Positions 23,958 through 31,777 of a stretch of DNA of 44,115 nucleotides are shown piece after piece (within the stretch, counting starts at the first letter, position 1; every line of letters begins with the position of its first letter). The notes below the pieces were generated by a model. The model saw only the letters and a list, made by a program, of their open reading frames with translations. It was not told the DNA's origin and did no database searches. Source of the stretch: Candidatus Sumerlaeota bacterium. Lineage in GTDB: Bacteria; Sumerlaeota; Sumerlaeia; UBA8349. The translations under genes and the position numbers were made by a program. Where the stretch lies: contig JAFGFN010000092.1 in assembly GCA_016931035.1 (NCBI GenBank), positions 1 through 44,115 on the forward strand, in the 5' to 3' direction.

Positions 23958-25136
23958 GTGAAAATCGACCGCATCCGTCTGTTTCCCGTCGCCACGCCTC
24001 GCCAAACCGGGGTCGCCAACCAACACGTGATCGTGCGCGTCGAGACCGACTCGGGCGACGTCGGCTGGGGCGAGATGAGCGATCTCTCGCACCTGCCGAT
24101 GTATCAGTTCGACCTGCCCGAGCTCGAACGCGCGCTCAACGCGCTCCTTGGAGGCGCGGACCCGCGCAACCTGGCCAAGGTCGAAGACGACCTTCTGCGC
24201 TTCTATCCCGACGAGGGACACATGTACAGCCGCTCGGGTCTCGTGCGCCAGGGGATCGACCTGGCGCTCCACGACCTGCTCGGGCGCGTGGACGGCGTTC
24301 CCGTCTATCGTTTGCTCGGAGGCAAACTGCGCGACCGGGTCCGCGTCTGCTATCCCGTCTTTCGGATGCGGTCGATCGACGAGGTCGCGCCCAACCTCGA
24401 TCGGATCGAGGCCAAGCTCGCCGAGGGATTCGATTTGATCCGGGTCTACACGGGCGCCAACCTCGAGGCCGACGAGGAGTTTCTGCGCCGGTTCACCGAG
24501 CGGTTCCAGGGCCGGGTCGAGATCAAGTCGCTCGATTTCTCCAACCTTCTCGACTGGCGACGCTCCTGGCGCGCCGTCGAGCGGTTCGCCGACTTTGCCG
24601 AATGGATGCTGGTCGAAAGCGTCGTTCCGCGCGGCGACTTCGAGGGGCTGCGCGAATTCACGCGCCGAAGCCGCTGGCCCGTTTCCGAACACGTCACCCA
24701 CCTCCAACACGGGTGGCAACTGATCCGCTACGGTCATCTCGACATTCTGAACGTCTCGCCCTACCTGCTCGGCGGATTGCGGGCCAGTATCCGACTCATC
24801 GCCGTCGCCGAAGCGGCGCGCGCGAGCGTCTTGATCGGCACGACCCAGGAGCTCAGCCTGGGCACCGCCGCGGCGGCCCACTTGGCGTCGGTTGCGCGGG
24901 TTCTCGACTATCCGGCCGACAACACGGGCCCTCGCCTCTACACCGAGGACGTGGTCCGGACCCCCGTCCAATACGAGAACAGCCATCTCCTCGTCCCCGA
25001 AGGCCCGGGCTTGGGGGTCGAGGTGGACGAAGCGAAGCTCGAACGCATGAGCGCCGACTCGCACTGGACCTTCGGAGTCGACCTCGCCGGCGCCCTCGAC
25101 CGCACCGCCGCGGACCGACCCAGCGCGAAGAAATGA
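23958..25136 (+). CDS. Divergent enolase-superfamily (mandelate racemase/MLE-like) protein
   Basis: The 392-residue protein has the capping domain (1 to about 125: V-R-V-E-T-D-S-G-D-V-G-W-G-E, Q-G-I-D-L-A-L-H-D-L-L-G) and the modified TIM barrel. Metal-ligand positions appear kept: D in I-K-S-L-D-F-S-N, E in L-V-E-S-V-V-P and E in V-S-E-H-V. The usual second-strand K-x-K is replaced in D-L-I-R-V-Y-T-G, and the sixth strand reads N-V-S-P-Y-L-L-G-G without the MLE-type lysine, so the acid/base chemistry must differ. G-T-T-Q-E-L-S-L-G and A-A-H-L-A follow the family. GTG at 23958 follows AGGGAG by 7 nt; the in-frame TTG at 23934 is less likely. The substrate is unknown. Confidence 0.82.
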   Translation: MKIDRIRLFPVATPRQTGVANQHVIVRVETDSGDVGWGEMSDLSHLPMYQFDLPELERALNALLGGADPRNLAKVEDDLLRFYPDEGHMYSRSGLVRQGIDLALHDLLGRVDGVPVYRLLGGKLRDRVRVCYPVFRMRSIDEVAPNLDRIEAKLAEGFDLIRVYTGANLEADEEFLRRFTERFQGRVEIKSLDFSNLLDWRRSWRAVERFADFAEWMLVESVVPRGDFEGLREFTRRSRWPVSEHVTHLQHGWQLIRYGHLDILNVSPYLLGGLRASIRLIAVAEAARASVLIGTTQELSLGTAAAAHLASVARVLDYPADNTGPRLYTEDVVRTPVQYENSHLLVPEGPGLGVEVDEAKLERMSADSHWTFGVDLAGALDRTAADRPSAKK

Positions 25137-25158
25137 TGAGTGATGCATGAAGAATGAG

Positions 25159-25188
25159 GAGTGCGGCAGGCATCCCCCTGCCTCACTC
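25159..25188. repeat. Short hairpin after an ATGA-rich tract
   Basis: GAGTG-C-GGCAGG (25159-25170) pairs with CCTGCC-T-CACTC (25177-25188), leaving a loop of about 6 nt. It is preceded by an ATGA/GATG-rich tract at the 3' end of the enolase-like gene (25133-25158). It lies in the 80-bp gap before the nucleotidyltransferase gene and could be a weak attenuator or a repeat remnant. Confidence 0.5.
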
Positions 25189-25216
25189 GTTACTCCGAGA
25201 ACGGAGACCCTCGACG

Positions 25217-26239
25217 ATGAAGGTTCGCGAGGCGAAACAGGCGGCGTGCAAGTGGATCGAGGAGAACGCGGCGAGTTATCCCGGCTACAAGGGAGCCATC
25301 ATCGCCGGGTCCGCCAACGCCATGGACCCCGAGGCGGAATGGCCCGCGACTTCGGACGTCGACTTGTGGCTGATGGTCGAAAATCCGAAGGCCACGCCGC
25401 GACAGAAGAAGATCCTGTTCGAGGGCGTGATCGTCGAGGCTGTTCCCACAAGACTGGCACACTTCGACGATCCCGAAGAGGTCCTGGGCGATCCCTACAA
25501 GGCCCATCATTTCGCCGTGAACAACATCCTCTCCGATCCGACGGGTATCCTGAGCGACGTTCAGAAAGCCGTCGGGCCGAAATTCGCCGAGCCCAAGTGG
25601 GTGCTGGAGCGATTACGGGGGGCCAATGGCAGCGCCCGCCACAAGCTCACAAAGGTTGCGGAAGACCCGCAGGTGGGGCGGATGATGGATTTCGTACTCG
25701 GGATACGCAACACAGCGGCGCAGTGTCCCCTCGCCAAGCTGCGTTCCCCGACCTTTCGGAAGTGCCTTGTCGTAGCGCGCGAGATCCTGAACTCGATGGG
25801 ACGCGAGGATCTGTACGATGAATTGCTCGACGTGCTCGGGACGCGGCACTTCTCCCGATCCGACGCCGAGGCGCTGCGCGACGCGACGATGCCGATGTTC
25901 GACCGGGCGGTCGCGGTTCTCAAGACCCCCTTCTGGCCGGATTTCGAGTTCGCGGAGTGTGTGCGGCCTATCGCCATCGGCGGCATCACCGAGCTGATCG
26001 AGTCCGGGTTCCATCGCGAGAGCGTTTGGTTCGCCCTGTTCATACAGACCGCGAGCATGAAGGCGATCAAGAACGACGCGCCGGAAGACGAAAAGGCCCG
26101 CTTCGCGGACCAGTTCATGGAGACCCTCTCGGCGATCGGCCTGACGACGCCCGATGACTTGGCGCCTCGCGCCCGCCGGGGCCTCGACGCGCTCGACAAG
26201 ATACATGCCGCGATGAGCAACGAGGTCAACGCGTCCTGA
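25217..26239 (+). CDS. Nucleotidyltransferase-domain protein (unassigned)
   Basis: The 340-residue protein has an N-terminal nucleotidyltransferase fold with A-I-I-A-G-S-A-N-A-M-D (G-S motif at about 35-36) and S-D-V-D-L-W-L-M-V (metal Asp pair at about 52-54). The rest is helical and resembles the helical C-terminal half of aminoglycoside-adenylyltransferase-like proteins, but no resistance-enzyme signature is clear. ATG 25217 is preferred over the in-frame start at 25154, which reads through the hairpin region. Its substrate, small molecule or protein, is unknown. It is transcribed in the same direction as the mntA-hepT-enolase genes. Confidence 0.72.
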   Translation: MKVREAKQAACKWIEENAASYPGYKGAIIAGSANAMDPEAEWPATSDVDLWLMVENPKATPRQKKILFEGVIVEAVPTRLAHFDDPEEVLGDPYKAHHFAVNNILSDPTGILSDVQKAVGPKFAEPKWVLERLRGANGSARHKLTKVAEDPQVGRMMDFVLGIRNTAAQCPLAKLRSPTFRKCLVVAREILNSMGREDLYDELLDVLGTRHFSRSDAEALRDATMPMFDRAVAVLKTPFWPDFEFAECVRPIAIGGITELIESGFHRESVWFALFIQTASMKAIKNDAPEDEKARFADQFMETLSAIGLTTPDDLAPRARRGLDALDKIHAAMSNEVNAS

Positions 26240-26367
26240 ACGCGGGGCGGCACGGGAGAGGAATTCTTGGGAGGAGACTGCGATTCACTCCCGTTCGACG
26301 ATCTGCGATTCGGAAGAGTCCTACCTTGTATGCTCGAGGTTTCGCCATAGAATACCCTGAGCGGCAC

Positions 26368-26443
26368 CCTGGGAACGCCGAGCGCCGGCTCGGCTTCTCT
26401 CCTCCTCTCCGTTTGTGCCGAGCCGGCGCTCGGCGTTCCCAGG
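26368..26443. repeat. Perfect 27-bp inverted repeat
   Basis: Arms at 26368-26394 and 26417-26443 are exact reverse complements (starting CCTGGGAACGCCGAGC and ending GCTCGGCGTTCCCAGG) with a 22-nt pyrimidine-rich loop. It lies in the 334-bp gap between the nucleotidyltransferase and the ExeA-like ATPase. No T-tract follows. Nothing else in the gap looks coding. Confidence 0.9.
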
Positions 26444-26573
26444 ATTTCACCCCGCCGTTCTTGGATCTCACGGGCCGGTTGACCCGGTCCGCCTCGTTCT
26501 GCTATTGTGAGCGTATCGGTCGTCGTTGTGCGTTGAAGATGCGTTCAATCTCTCCGAACAGAGGGGGCGCGGC

Positions 26574-28304
26574 GTGTACCAGTCGTTCTTCGGTTTCCAG
26601 GCCTTTCCGTTCAGCATCACTCCCGACCCGGCGTTTCTCTATCCGAGCCCGAGCCATCGCGAGGCGCTGGCGACGATCGTCTACGGGGTGGACCAGCGCA
26701 AAGGGTTCGTTCTGCTAACGGGGGAGGTGGGCAGCGGCAAGACCACCGTCGTCCGGTCCTACTTGGAACAAGTCGATCGGGACCGGGTCAAGCCGGTCTA
26801 TGTCTTCAATCCCGATCTGCCGTTCAAGGACCTTTTGCGGACCGTGATGCAGGAGCTCGGAGTCGACACCCACGACGACGAGTACGAAATGCTGCGGCGG
26901 CTCTATGAGATCGTGATCGAGGAGTATCGCCAGGATCGCAACGTGGTGATGATCGTGGACGAGGCGCAGAACATGCCCGTCGAGACGCTCGAGTCGCTGC
27001 GGACGTTGTCGAATCTCGAAACGCCCGAGGCCAAGCTGCTTCAGATCGTTCTGGTGGGTCAACCCGAGCTCGACGAGAAGATCGGGCGGACCGAGCTGCG
27101 CCAGCTTCGCCAGCGGATGGCGGTGCGGGCCACGCTGCGCCCTCTGACGCTCGAGGAGAGCGCGGAATACGTTCTCTACCGTCTCGGTCTCGTGACCCAG
27201 GACAAGGAAAACGTGTTCAGTCCGCGGGCGGTGGATACGATCGTGAGGCGGGCTCAAGGTTCGCCGCGGCTCATCAACATTCTGTGCGACAACGCCTTGA
27301 TCGCCTCCTATGGGCTCCGGGAGAAACGGGTTTCCGCGCGAACGGCGCGCATGGTCATTCGCGATTTCGACCGGACGTTGGCGCGGGAGGGCGGGCCGTC
27401 GAAAACGTTGCGATACGTGCTTCTTGGAGGCGCGGGGCTGGCGTGTGTCGCGCTCGCGGCCTACGCCGGGCTTCTGGCGGGCTCTCGCGCGGCAAGAAGC
27501 CCCGGGGCGGTGAAGCCCCGTGGATCGATCGCTCGTGTCGAGTCTCCGGCCGAGCCGGCGTCGGCGGATCTCGTCGCGGTCTCGGAAACGCAGCCCACGG
27601 CGACGCCGAAGGTCCCGGAGCGCGACGATTCCGCCTCGCGTCGCGCCGACCGCGCGGCTCATTCCACGATTCCGAGGCCGACCCCGCCAACGACCCCTTC
27701 GCCGACCTCCAAGCCGGTCGGGCCCTTACTCGCGCCGGATCGGGTGGCGAGCGTTCTTCCGGTCCAGGAGGCGACGACGCCGACTCTCGAGCGGAGCGCT
27801 CTCTCTGACGCCTCGCCCGCGGCGGCTTCGCGGACACCTCGGCGCGTAGCCGTCGAGCCGGTCGTTCCGGCGGGGAAGGCTCCGAGCGTTCCTCCCGCGG
27901 AAGGGCCGACGACTTCGAGTGTCGAGAGGACCGTTGTGTCGGCCGATCTGCCCGTCCCCGCTGAAACAACGATTGCCGCAGCCGTCACGACGGCCGGTTC
28001 GCCCCGCGCGGAGATCGGGGAACGCGCGTACTTGGCCCCCTTCGTCTCGCGTTCGACCCCTTCCCCGCCCTCTCTGCCCTCGAGGGCGGCTCGGGATGGG
28101 ATCGTCGCGCGGAGGACTGTGCGACGCGGCGACTATCTCTCGCGTCTTTGCATCGAGATCTACGGCAACTCGACTCCGGAGATCCTCGAGAAGGTCAAGA
28201 AGATCAACCCGAACATCCGCGACGTGAACATCATCTTGATCGACGATGAAATCGTGTTTCCCGATCTGAACGTTCCCGAGCCGGTCGTTCGTCCTTCCGA
28301 GTGA
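26574..28304 (+). CDS. ExeA/GspA-like AAA ATPase with membrane helix and C-terminal LysM
   Basis: The 576-residue protein begins with the ExeA opening V-Y-Q-S-F-F-G-F-Q-A-F-P-F-S-I-T-P-D-P and has Walker A G50-E-V-G-S-G-K-T-T58, Walker B V-V-M-I-V-D-E-A-Q-N-M and the family segment L-R-Q-R-M-A-V-R. A single membrane helix (about 282-302) is followed by a 200-residue Pro/Ser/Thr/Val-rich linker and a LysM domain (about 525-572, V-R-R-G-D-Y-L-S-R-L-C-I-E-I-Y-G-N) that should bind peptidoglycan. ExeA proteins couple ATP hydrolysis to placing secretion or envelope complexes through the cell wall. GTG 26574 follows GAGGGGG by about 7 nt; an in-frame ATG at 26526 lacks such a site. Confidence 0.87.
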   Translation: MYQSFFGFQAFPFSITPDPAFLYPSPSHREALATIVYGVDQRKGFVLLTGEVGSGKTTVVRSYLEQVDRDRVKPVYVFNPDLPFKDLLRTVMQELGVDTHDDEYEMLRRLYEIVIEEYRQDRNVVMIVDEAQNMPVETLESLRTLSNLETPEAKLLQIVLVGQPELDEKIGRTELRQLRQRMAVRATLRPLTLEESAEYVLYRLGLVTQDKENVFSPRAVDTIVRRAQGSPRLINILCDNALIASYGLREKRVSARTARMVIRDFDRTLAREGGPSKTLRYVLLGGAGLACVALAAYAGLLAGSRAARSPGAVKPRGSIARVESPAEPASADLVAVSETQPTATPKVPERDDSASRRADRAAHSTIPRPTPPTTPSPTSKPVGPLLAPDRVASVLPVQEATTPTLERSALSDASPAAASRTPRRVAVEPVVPAGKAPSVPPAEGPTTSSVERTVVSADLPVPAETTIAAAVTTAGSPRAEIGERAYLAPFVSRSTPSPPSLPSRAARDGIVARRTVRRGDYLSRLCIEIYGNSTPEILEKVKKINPNIRDVNIILIDDEIVFPDLNVPEPVVRPSE

Positions 28305-28359
28305 GGGCGTGAATCGGGGTCTTCGACCTGCACGAAATCCGTGGAGCCAAAGCGGAGAG

Positions 28360-28403
28360 AAGAAAATGAAAACGGCCCCATCGTTTCGGTACGATTGGGC
28401 CGT
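28360..28403 (-). terminator. Rho-independent terminator for a minus-strand transcript
   Basis: A stem of about 13 bp with one mismatch (ACGGCCCAATCGT pairing with its near-complement, 28372-28403) is followed on the minus strand by TTTTCATTTTCTTC. The only plausible minus-strand gene upstream is the small frame at 28544-28714. On the plus strand the hairpin is not followed by T residues, so it mainly serves the minus strand. Confidence 0.7.
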
Positions 28404-28543
28404 CGGTCCGTTTCCGTTGCCGTATGCCTGAGGGTCGAACTCGCGCGGCAAGAGACGCGCTCTCGGGTCGTCGAAACCTCTTCTTTATCCTTTGAGATTT
28501 GCACCGGGGTCCGATAAGTCGTCTTCGGCATGTCGTCGCGCCG

Positions 28544-28714
28544 CTAGGGACGCGAGATGCGATTGACCGCGCGACGGTCCATCCCCTGGCGACGGTCATC
28601 GCGCGCCCGGCGTTCTTCCGCCACAAACAGAGTCATTCGACGCCGCACACGCCTTCGGCGATCGACAATCCGTTGGACAACCGGTTTATCCTCTAGAAAC
28701 ATCTCAGGAGTCAT
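28544..28714 (-). CDS. Small arginine-rich protein, 56 residues (hypothetical)
   Basis: The product starts M-T-P-E-M-F-L-E-D-K-P-V-V-Q-R-I-V and continues with Arg clusters (R-R-R-R-V-R-R-R, E-E-R-R-A-R-D-D-R-R) and the phrase R-R-Q-G-M-D-R-R. This resembles the R-R-x-G-x-D-R-R stretches found near PilZ or signalling domains; that is a resemblance, not an assignment. AGGGGGT lies about 5 nt before the ATG. A minus-strand terminator lies about 140 bp beyond the stop. The charge pattern (acidic start, basic remainder) suggests nucleic-acid or membrane contact (inference). No close family was recognised, and the frame could still be fortuitous. Confidence 0.5.
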   Translation of the reverse strand: MTPEMFLEDKPVVQRIVDRRRRVRRRMTLFVAEERRARDDRRQGMDRRAVNRISRP

Positions 28715-29080
28715 CGTACACCCCCTAGGAAGCGAAAGAACGTCGGTATGCAGTGCAAGACTCGATGCTCGACCGAGAGGACACGAGCTGGCGGGGTGAG
28801 ACCGTATCGGCGACTCGCTCGGCGTCTATGCGTCGCGAGAGACCAGCCGCTTTTCCCACTCGCCAACGGGTTTGCGATTTCTCCTTTGCGCTAGCCAGAC
28901 TTAAGGTCGTTTCAGACCGAGAAACGCCCCGGGGTGTAACAAGTCCGTCCCCTCTACTTCCAGGATGCCGTTTCCGAGGGCGGTTGTCAACCCCCAATCC
29001 GTTCTTTTTGACCAAGTCTTGGCGTTTCTGCGCTCGCGAGGGCCGGCTTGGCGAGAGAAAAAGGGGGAAAAACGATGTCC
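28715..29080 (-). other. Intergenic region, possible long leader of the small gene
   Basis: This 366-bp gap has no supportable gene. On the minus strand a TTGACA-like hexamer (28990-28985) has no good -10 partner at 17 bp. Segments such as GCAAACCCGTTGGCGAGTGG can form a small stem and suggest a structured leader upstream of the 56-residue gene, but no known riboswitch consensus is satisfied. Confidence 0.3.
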
Positions 29081-29554
29081 CTAGGGGCAATACTCGCGAC
29101 ATCGTCGAAGAAAACCGCGAAAGGCTCGAACCGTCTGGGGGAGTTCCCGATGAATGCGGAGGACCTCGTCGGCATCGTCGAGGTCCAGGCCGTTCTCGAT
29201 CAACACGAATTGGCGCAGCAGGGGCTGAAGCACCTCGCCCGAAATGATGCCGTATTGCTCGCAGACGTCGAAGACATCGTAGGTGCTGCGGGGCTTGGCG
29301 GGAGTGTGGCGCAGAACCAGCATATGGCAGATGTCCACGGCGGATTGGGCGAGAAGGCGCATCAGGCGGGCGAACCCCGGGAGGTTCTCGACGAAGCGCG
29401 TGACCGAGAACTTCGCGAACGGTTCGAGCGGCCGGAGGCGGGCCTCCAGAAGATCGACCTTCCGCCGGATGGCGCGGTCGGCCAGGTCCTGGCCGGGCGA
29501 AGGGTCGGACGATGGGGTCAATCTGCCGGTCGAGTCGCGGGACGGTCGTTTCAT
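29081..29554 (-). CDS. HepT/DUF86-like helical protein lacking the RNase motif
   Basis: The 157-residue product matches the HepT helical core (L-L-E-A-R-L-R-P-L, A-Q-S-A-V-D-I-C-H-M-L-V-L-R-H, P-R-S-T-Y-D-V-F-D-V-C-E-Q-Y-G-I-I). Where the catalytic RX4HXY should follow, it reads R-Q-F-V-L-I-E-N-G-L-D-L-D-D, with no histidine or tyrosine. It is therefore probably not an RNase. No MntA-type antitoxin gene is adjacent. Its ATG overlaps the TGA of the upstream GT-C glycosyltransferase (ATGA), so the two are translationally coupled. N- and C-terminal extensions are longer than in the canonical HepT at 23570-23923. Family assignment is by pattern only. Confidence 0.65.
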   Translation of the reverse strand: MKRPSRDSTGRLTPSSDPSPGQDLADRAIRRKVDLLEARLRPLEPFAKFSVTRFVENLPGFARLMRLLAQSAVDICHMLVLRHTPAKPRSTYDVFDVCEQYGIISGEVLQPLLRQFVLIENGLDLDDADEVLRIHRELPQTVRAFRGFLRRCREYCP

Positions 29555-31563
29555 TTCTCACTCGCCAAGTCGGGTGGCAGCCAGGGGATGGGAGGATCGA
29601 ACGTCAGGAGAGATTCCCGTGGGTCAAACGGGATCAGGCGTTCGAATGCGGGACCATCGACGACATAGTAATGCCTCTCAGGGTTTTCTCGGACGTAGTC
29701 GCGGATTCTCGAATGGTTGTTCTCCTCGACAACAAGGAAGTCCGCGCCGTCGAGGGACTGTACCTTCTCGACGGCGGCTCGATTGTCGGCGCCGGAATGG
29801 TGAAACAGCACGGTCGCCAGCGGGTCGTTTTGGACGCGCCGCAGCTGGCGTTCCAGCCCGGCTCCGGAGACCGCCGAAGCGTGAAACTGTCGGGCCCACT
29901 GCCGCGCGGGGTCGATAGATCCGAGGGTCAGAGCGAGCAGGACGGCGACTGCGCAACGTCGAGCGGTCGGGTGGGTGTGGGCCGGAGTGTGACGCCGCGC
30001 CAGGTCGATGACCTCGGCGATTCCGCGCGCCGTGAGCAGGGCCAGGGAGGGGATGCTCTCGGCTACGAAACGGGGTCCGAGGCAGATATTGTGAAATGGG
30101 TAGAAGAAGTAGGCGGCAAGAAGACCCGCGAAAGGAGAGAAAAGAACAATGTCTTTCGGGCGGACTCGGCCGACCAGGAAGAGGAGGAGAATGAAGAGAT
30201 ACGACGTCGCCGGCCACATGTAGAGCCACTCGGAGAGGGAGGCGACGTTGCTCAGCTCGTTGCTCAGACCGGAAAGAGGCGTGTGCCCGTTGCGGGCCGT
30301 GAAGCCGAGGGAATGAAAGGTCGAACCTTGGGCTACGTAACCCGGCCGCAAGGCGAACCCGGTCGTGCGAACGTTGAAGTAGAGAAGGAAGATGGCCGGA
30401 ATACTCCACGCGGCGAGAGCGGCGAGCCAATACGGCCAACGCCGACGCCAGAAGCGCCCGACGAGTCCCACATAGACAAGAAGGAGGGGGAAGGCGAATC
30501 CGAAACAGGTCCAAGGACGCGTGATGCACCCGTATCCGAAGACGAACCCGAGGAGTACGGCGTTGAGGAGCGTCGGGCGTTCGAGGTCTCGCAGTCCCAA
30601 CCATAGCGCCGTCATGAGAAAAAAGGTCGTCGGGGTGTGTTCCATCAGAATCGACGACTGGAGTAGGAACAACGGCGAGACGATCACGAACAGAGCGCCC
30701 GCGAGTCCGATTCGACGCGAGAAGAGTCGGGCGCCGCACAGATAGGCGAGAAACGGTACGCCCATGGCCATGAGGCAGGGAAGGAGCATCTGATTGCCGA
30801 TTCGCAGACCCGCTAGCGCGATCAGGATCCCTCCGGGGAAGTACTGGGAGTACCACCGGCCGTTCTCGACGACCAGCCCCTCGGGCGAGTAGAGATCGGA
30901 ATAGGCCGGCGCGGGTGCGTACCAACGGCCCTGATTGAGAATGTGCGCGTGGAAAAGCCGGGCCGTGCTGTCCACACAGAACTCCCTGCCTTCGAAGACG
31001 GTCAGGTGCAGAGCCCATACGCCGATGCCGCCTAGGAGCGCCACCCCCAGAGCGGGAATCCAGCCCGCACCCGAGATGCGATACACCCCGTCCAGCATCC
31101 GCGCCGTCTCGCGCCGAAACAGGAACAGGACGCTGGCGAGGGCGAGAAGGACGACAGCGAGGGCTCCCCAAGAACCCGGATAGCGGAGCGGCCCGATGCA
31201 GAGAAGCGAGAGAAACGCGATTCCCGGCAAAAAGGGAAAGGCCCGAGTGCGTGAGAAGCGCCCGACGAGACGTCGCGCCCAGGGAACACACAGAATCGCG
31301 GGAACGATCGAGACCGCCGCGATCGTCGACCAGCGGGTCAGATGGTATATTCGTCCGGGGACGGATACAACGACTCCGTCAGATAGCCAACGCACTTCGC
31401 CGGCGAGCGAAACGAGGAGGGGGAAGAGTCCGGCGCAGAGCGCCAAGATGGCGGTGCGAATCGCGATACCGCGCCACTCGCCGAGGGGACGTCCGTTTCC
31501 CGGCGCACCGACATCGACGTTGCGGGTCTTGGCAACTGCAGGCTGCAGCGAAGGAACGGACAT
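29551..31563 (-). CDS. GT-C fold membrane glycosyltransferase
   Basis: The 670-residue integral membrane protein has about 11-13 helices. The layout fits the GT-C/PMT group of polyprenyl-phosphate-sugar-dependent transferases. The TM1 loop contains L-A-G-E-V-R-W-L-S-D-G (candidate Glu/Asp). A later loop reads F-E-G-R-E-F-C-V-D-S-T-A-R-L-F-H-A-H, followed by W-Y-S-Q-Y-F-P-G-G, as in ArnT-like enzymes. The last 150 residues are soluble. It differs in sequence and domain order from the GT-C gene at 16868-18349. GAGGG lies about 9 nt before the ATG. It is coupled to the HepT-like gene by a 4-bp overlap. Acceptor unknown. Confidence 0.78.
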   Translation of the reverse strand: MSVPSLQPAVAKTRNVDVGAPGNGRPLGEWRGIAIRTAILALCAGLFPLLVSLAGEVRWLSDGVVVSVPGRIYHLTRWSTIAAVSIVPAILCVPWARRLVGRFSRTRAFPFLPGIAFLSLLCIGPLRYPGSWGALAVVLLALASVLFLFRRETARMLDGVYRISGAGWIPALGVALLGGIGVWALHLTVFEGREFCVDSTARLFHAHILNQGRWYAPAPAYSDLYSPEGLVVENGRWYSQYFPGGILIALAGLRIGNQMLLPCLMAMGVPFLAYLCGARLFSRRIGLAGALFVIVSPLFLLQSSILMEHTPTTFFLMTALWLGLRDLERPTLLNAVLLGFVFGYGCITRPWTCFGFAFPLLLVYVGLVGRFWRRRWPYWLAALAAWSIPAIFLLYFNVRTTGFALRPGYVAQGSTFHSLGFTARNGHTPLSGLSNELSNVASLSEWLYMWPATSYLFILLLFLVGRVRPKDIVLFSPFAGLLAAYFFYPFHNICLGPRFVAESIPSLALLTARGIAEVIDLARRHTPAHTHPTARRCAVAVLLALTLGSIDPARQWARQFHASAVSGAGLERQLRRVQNDPLATVLFHHSGADNRAAVEKVQSLDGADFLVVEENNHSRIRDYVRENPERHYYVVDGPAFERLIPFDPRESLLTFDPPIPWLPPDLASEK

Positions 31564-31777
31564 GGCGAGAGCCCTCGCGGGTGAGCATAGCGAATCGGGA
31601 GCGCCGTTTCAAGTCCGAGGACAATGCGAGGTGGGTGACGCGAGGACAATGCGGCGCGATTCCTCTTGCCAAGGCCTGAAGTCGAATGCACAATGACTGG
31701 CGGTCTCGCGAGTCGTTCGATTCGGAGATCTCGAGACCCGCTTCTGAGCGCTTTCCAGACACGGAGGATGCGAACCC

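Noticed and set aside
27495..27525. GCCCCGGGGC-type palindrome like the 5225 repeat inside the ExeA-like gene
   Set aside because: It lies in a GC-rich coding linker and lacks the flanking GAATAG arms.
28160..28531. Minus-strand frame of 123 codons after the small gene
   Set aside because: It runs through the intrinsic terminator and into the antisense of the ExeA-like gene; composition is not protein-like.
28780..28900. Cyclic-di-GMP-I riboswitch-like string GCAAACC...GTGGGAAAAGC on the minus strand
   Set aside because: The invariant GACGCAAAGC segment and the tetraloop-receptor pairing are missing, so the match is only superficial.
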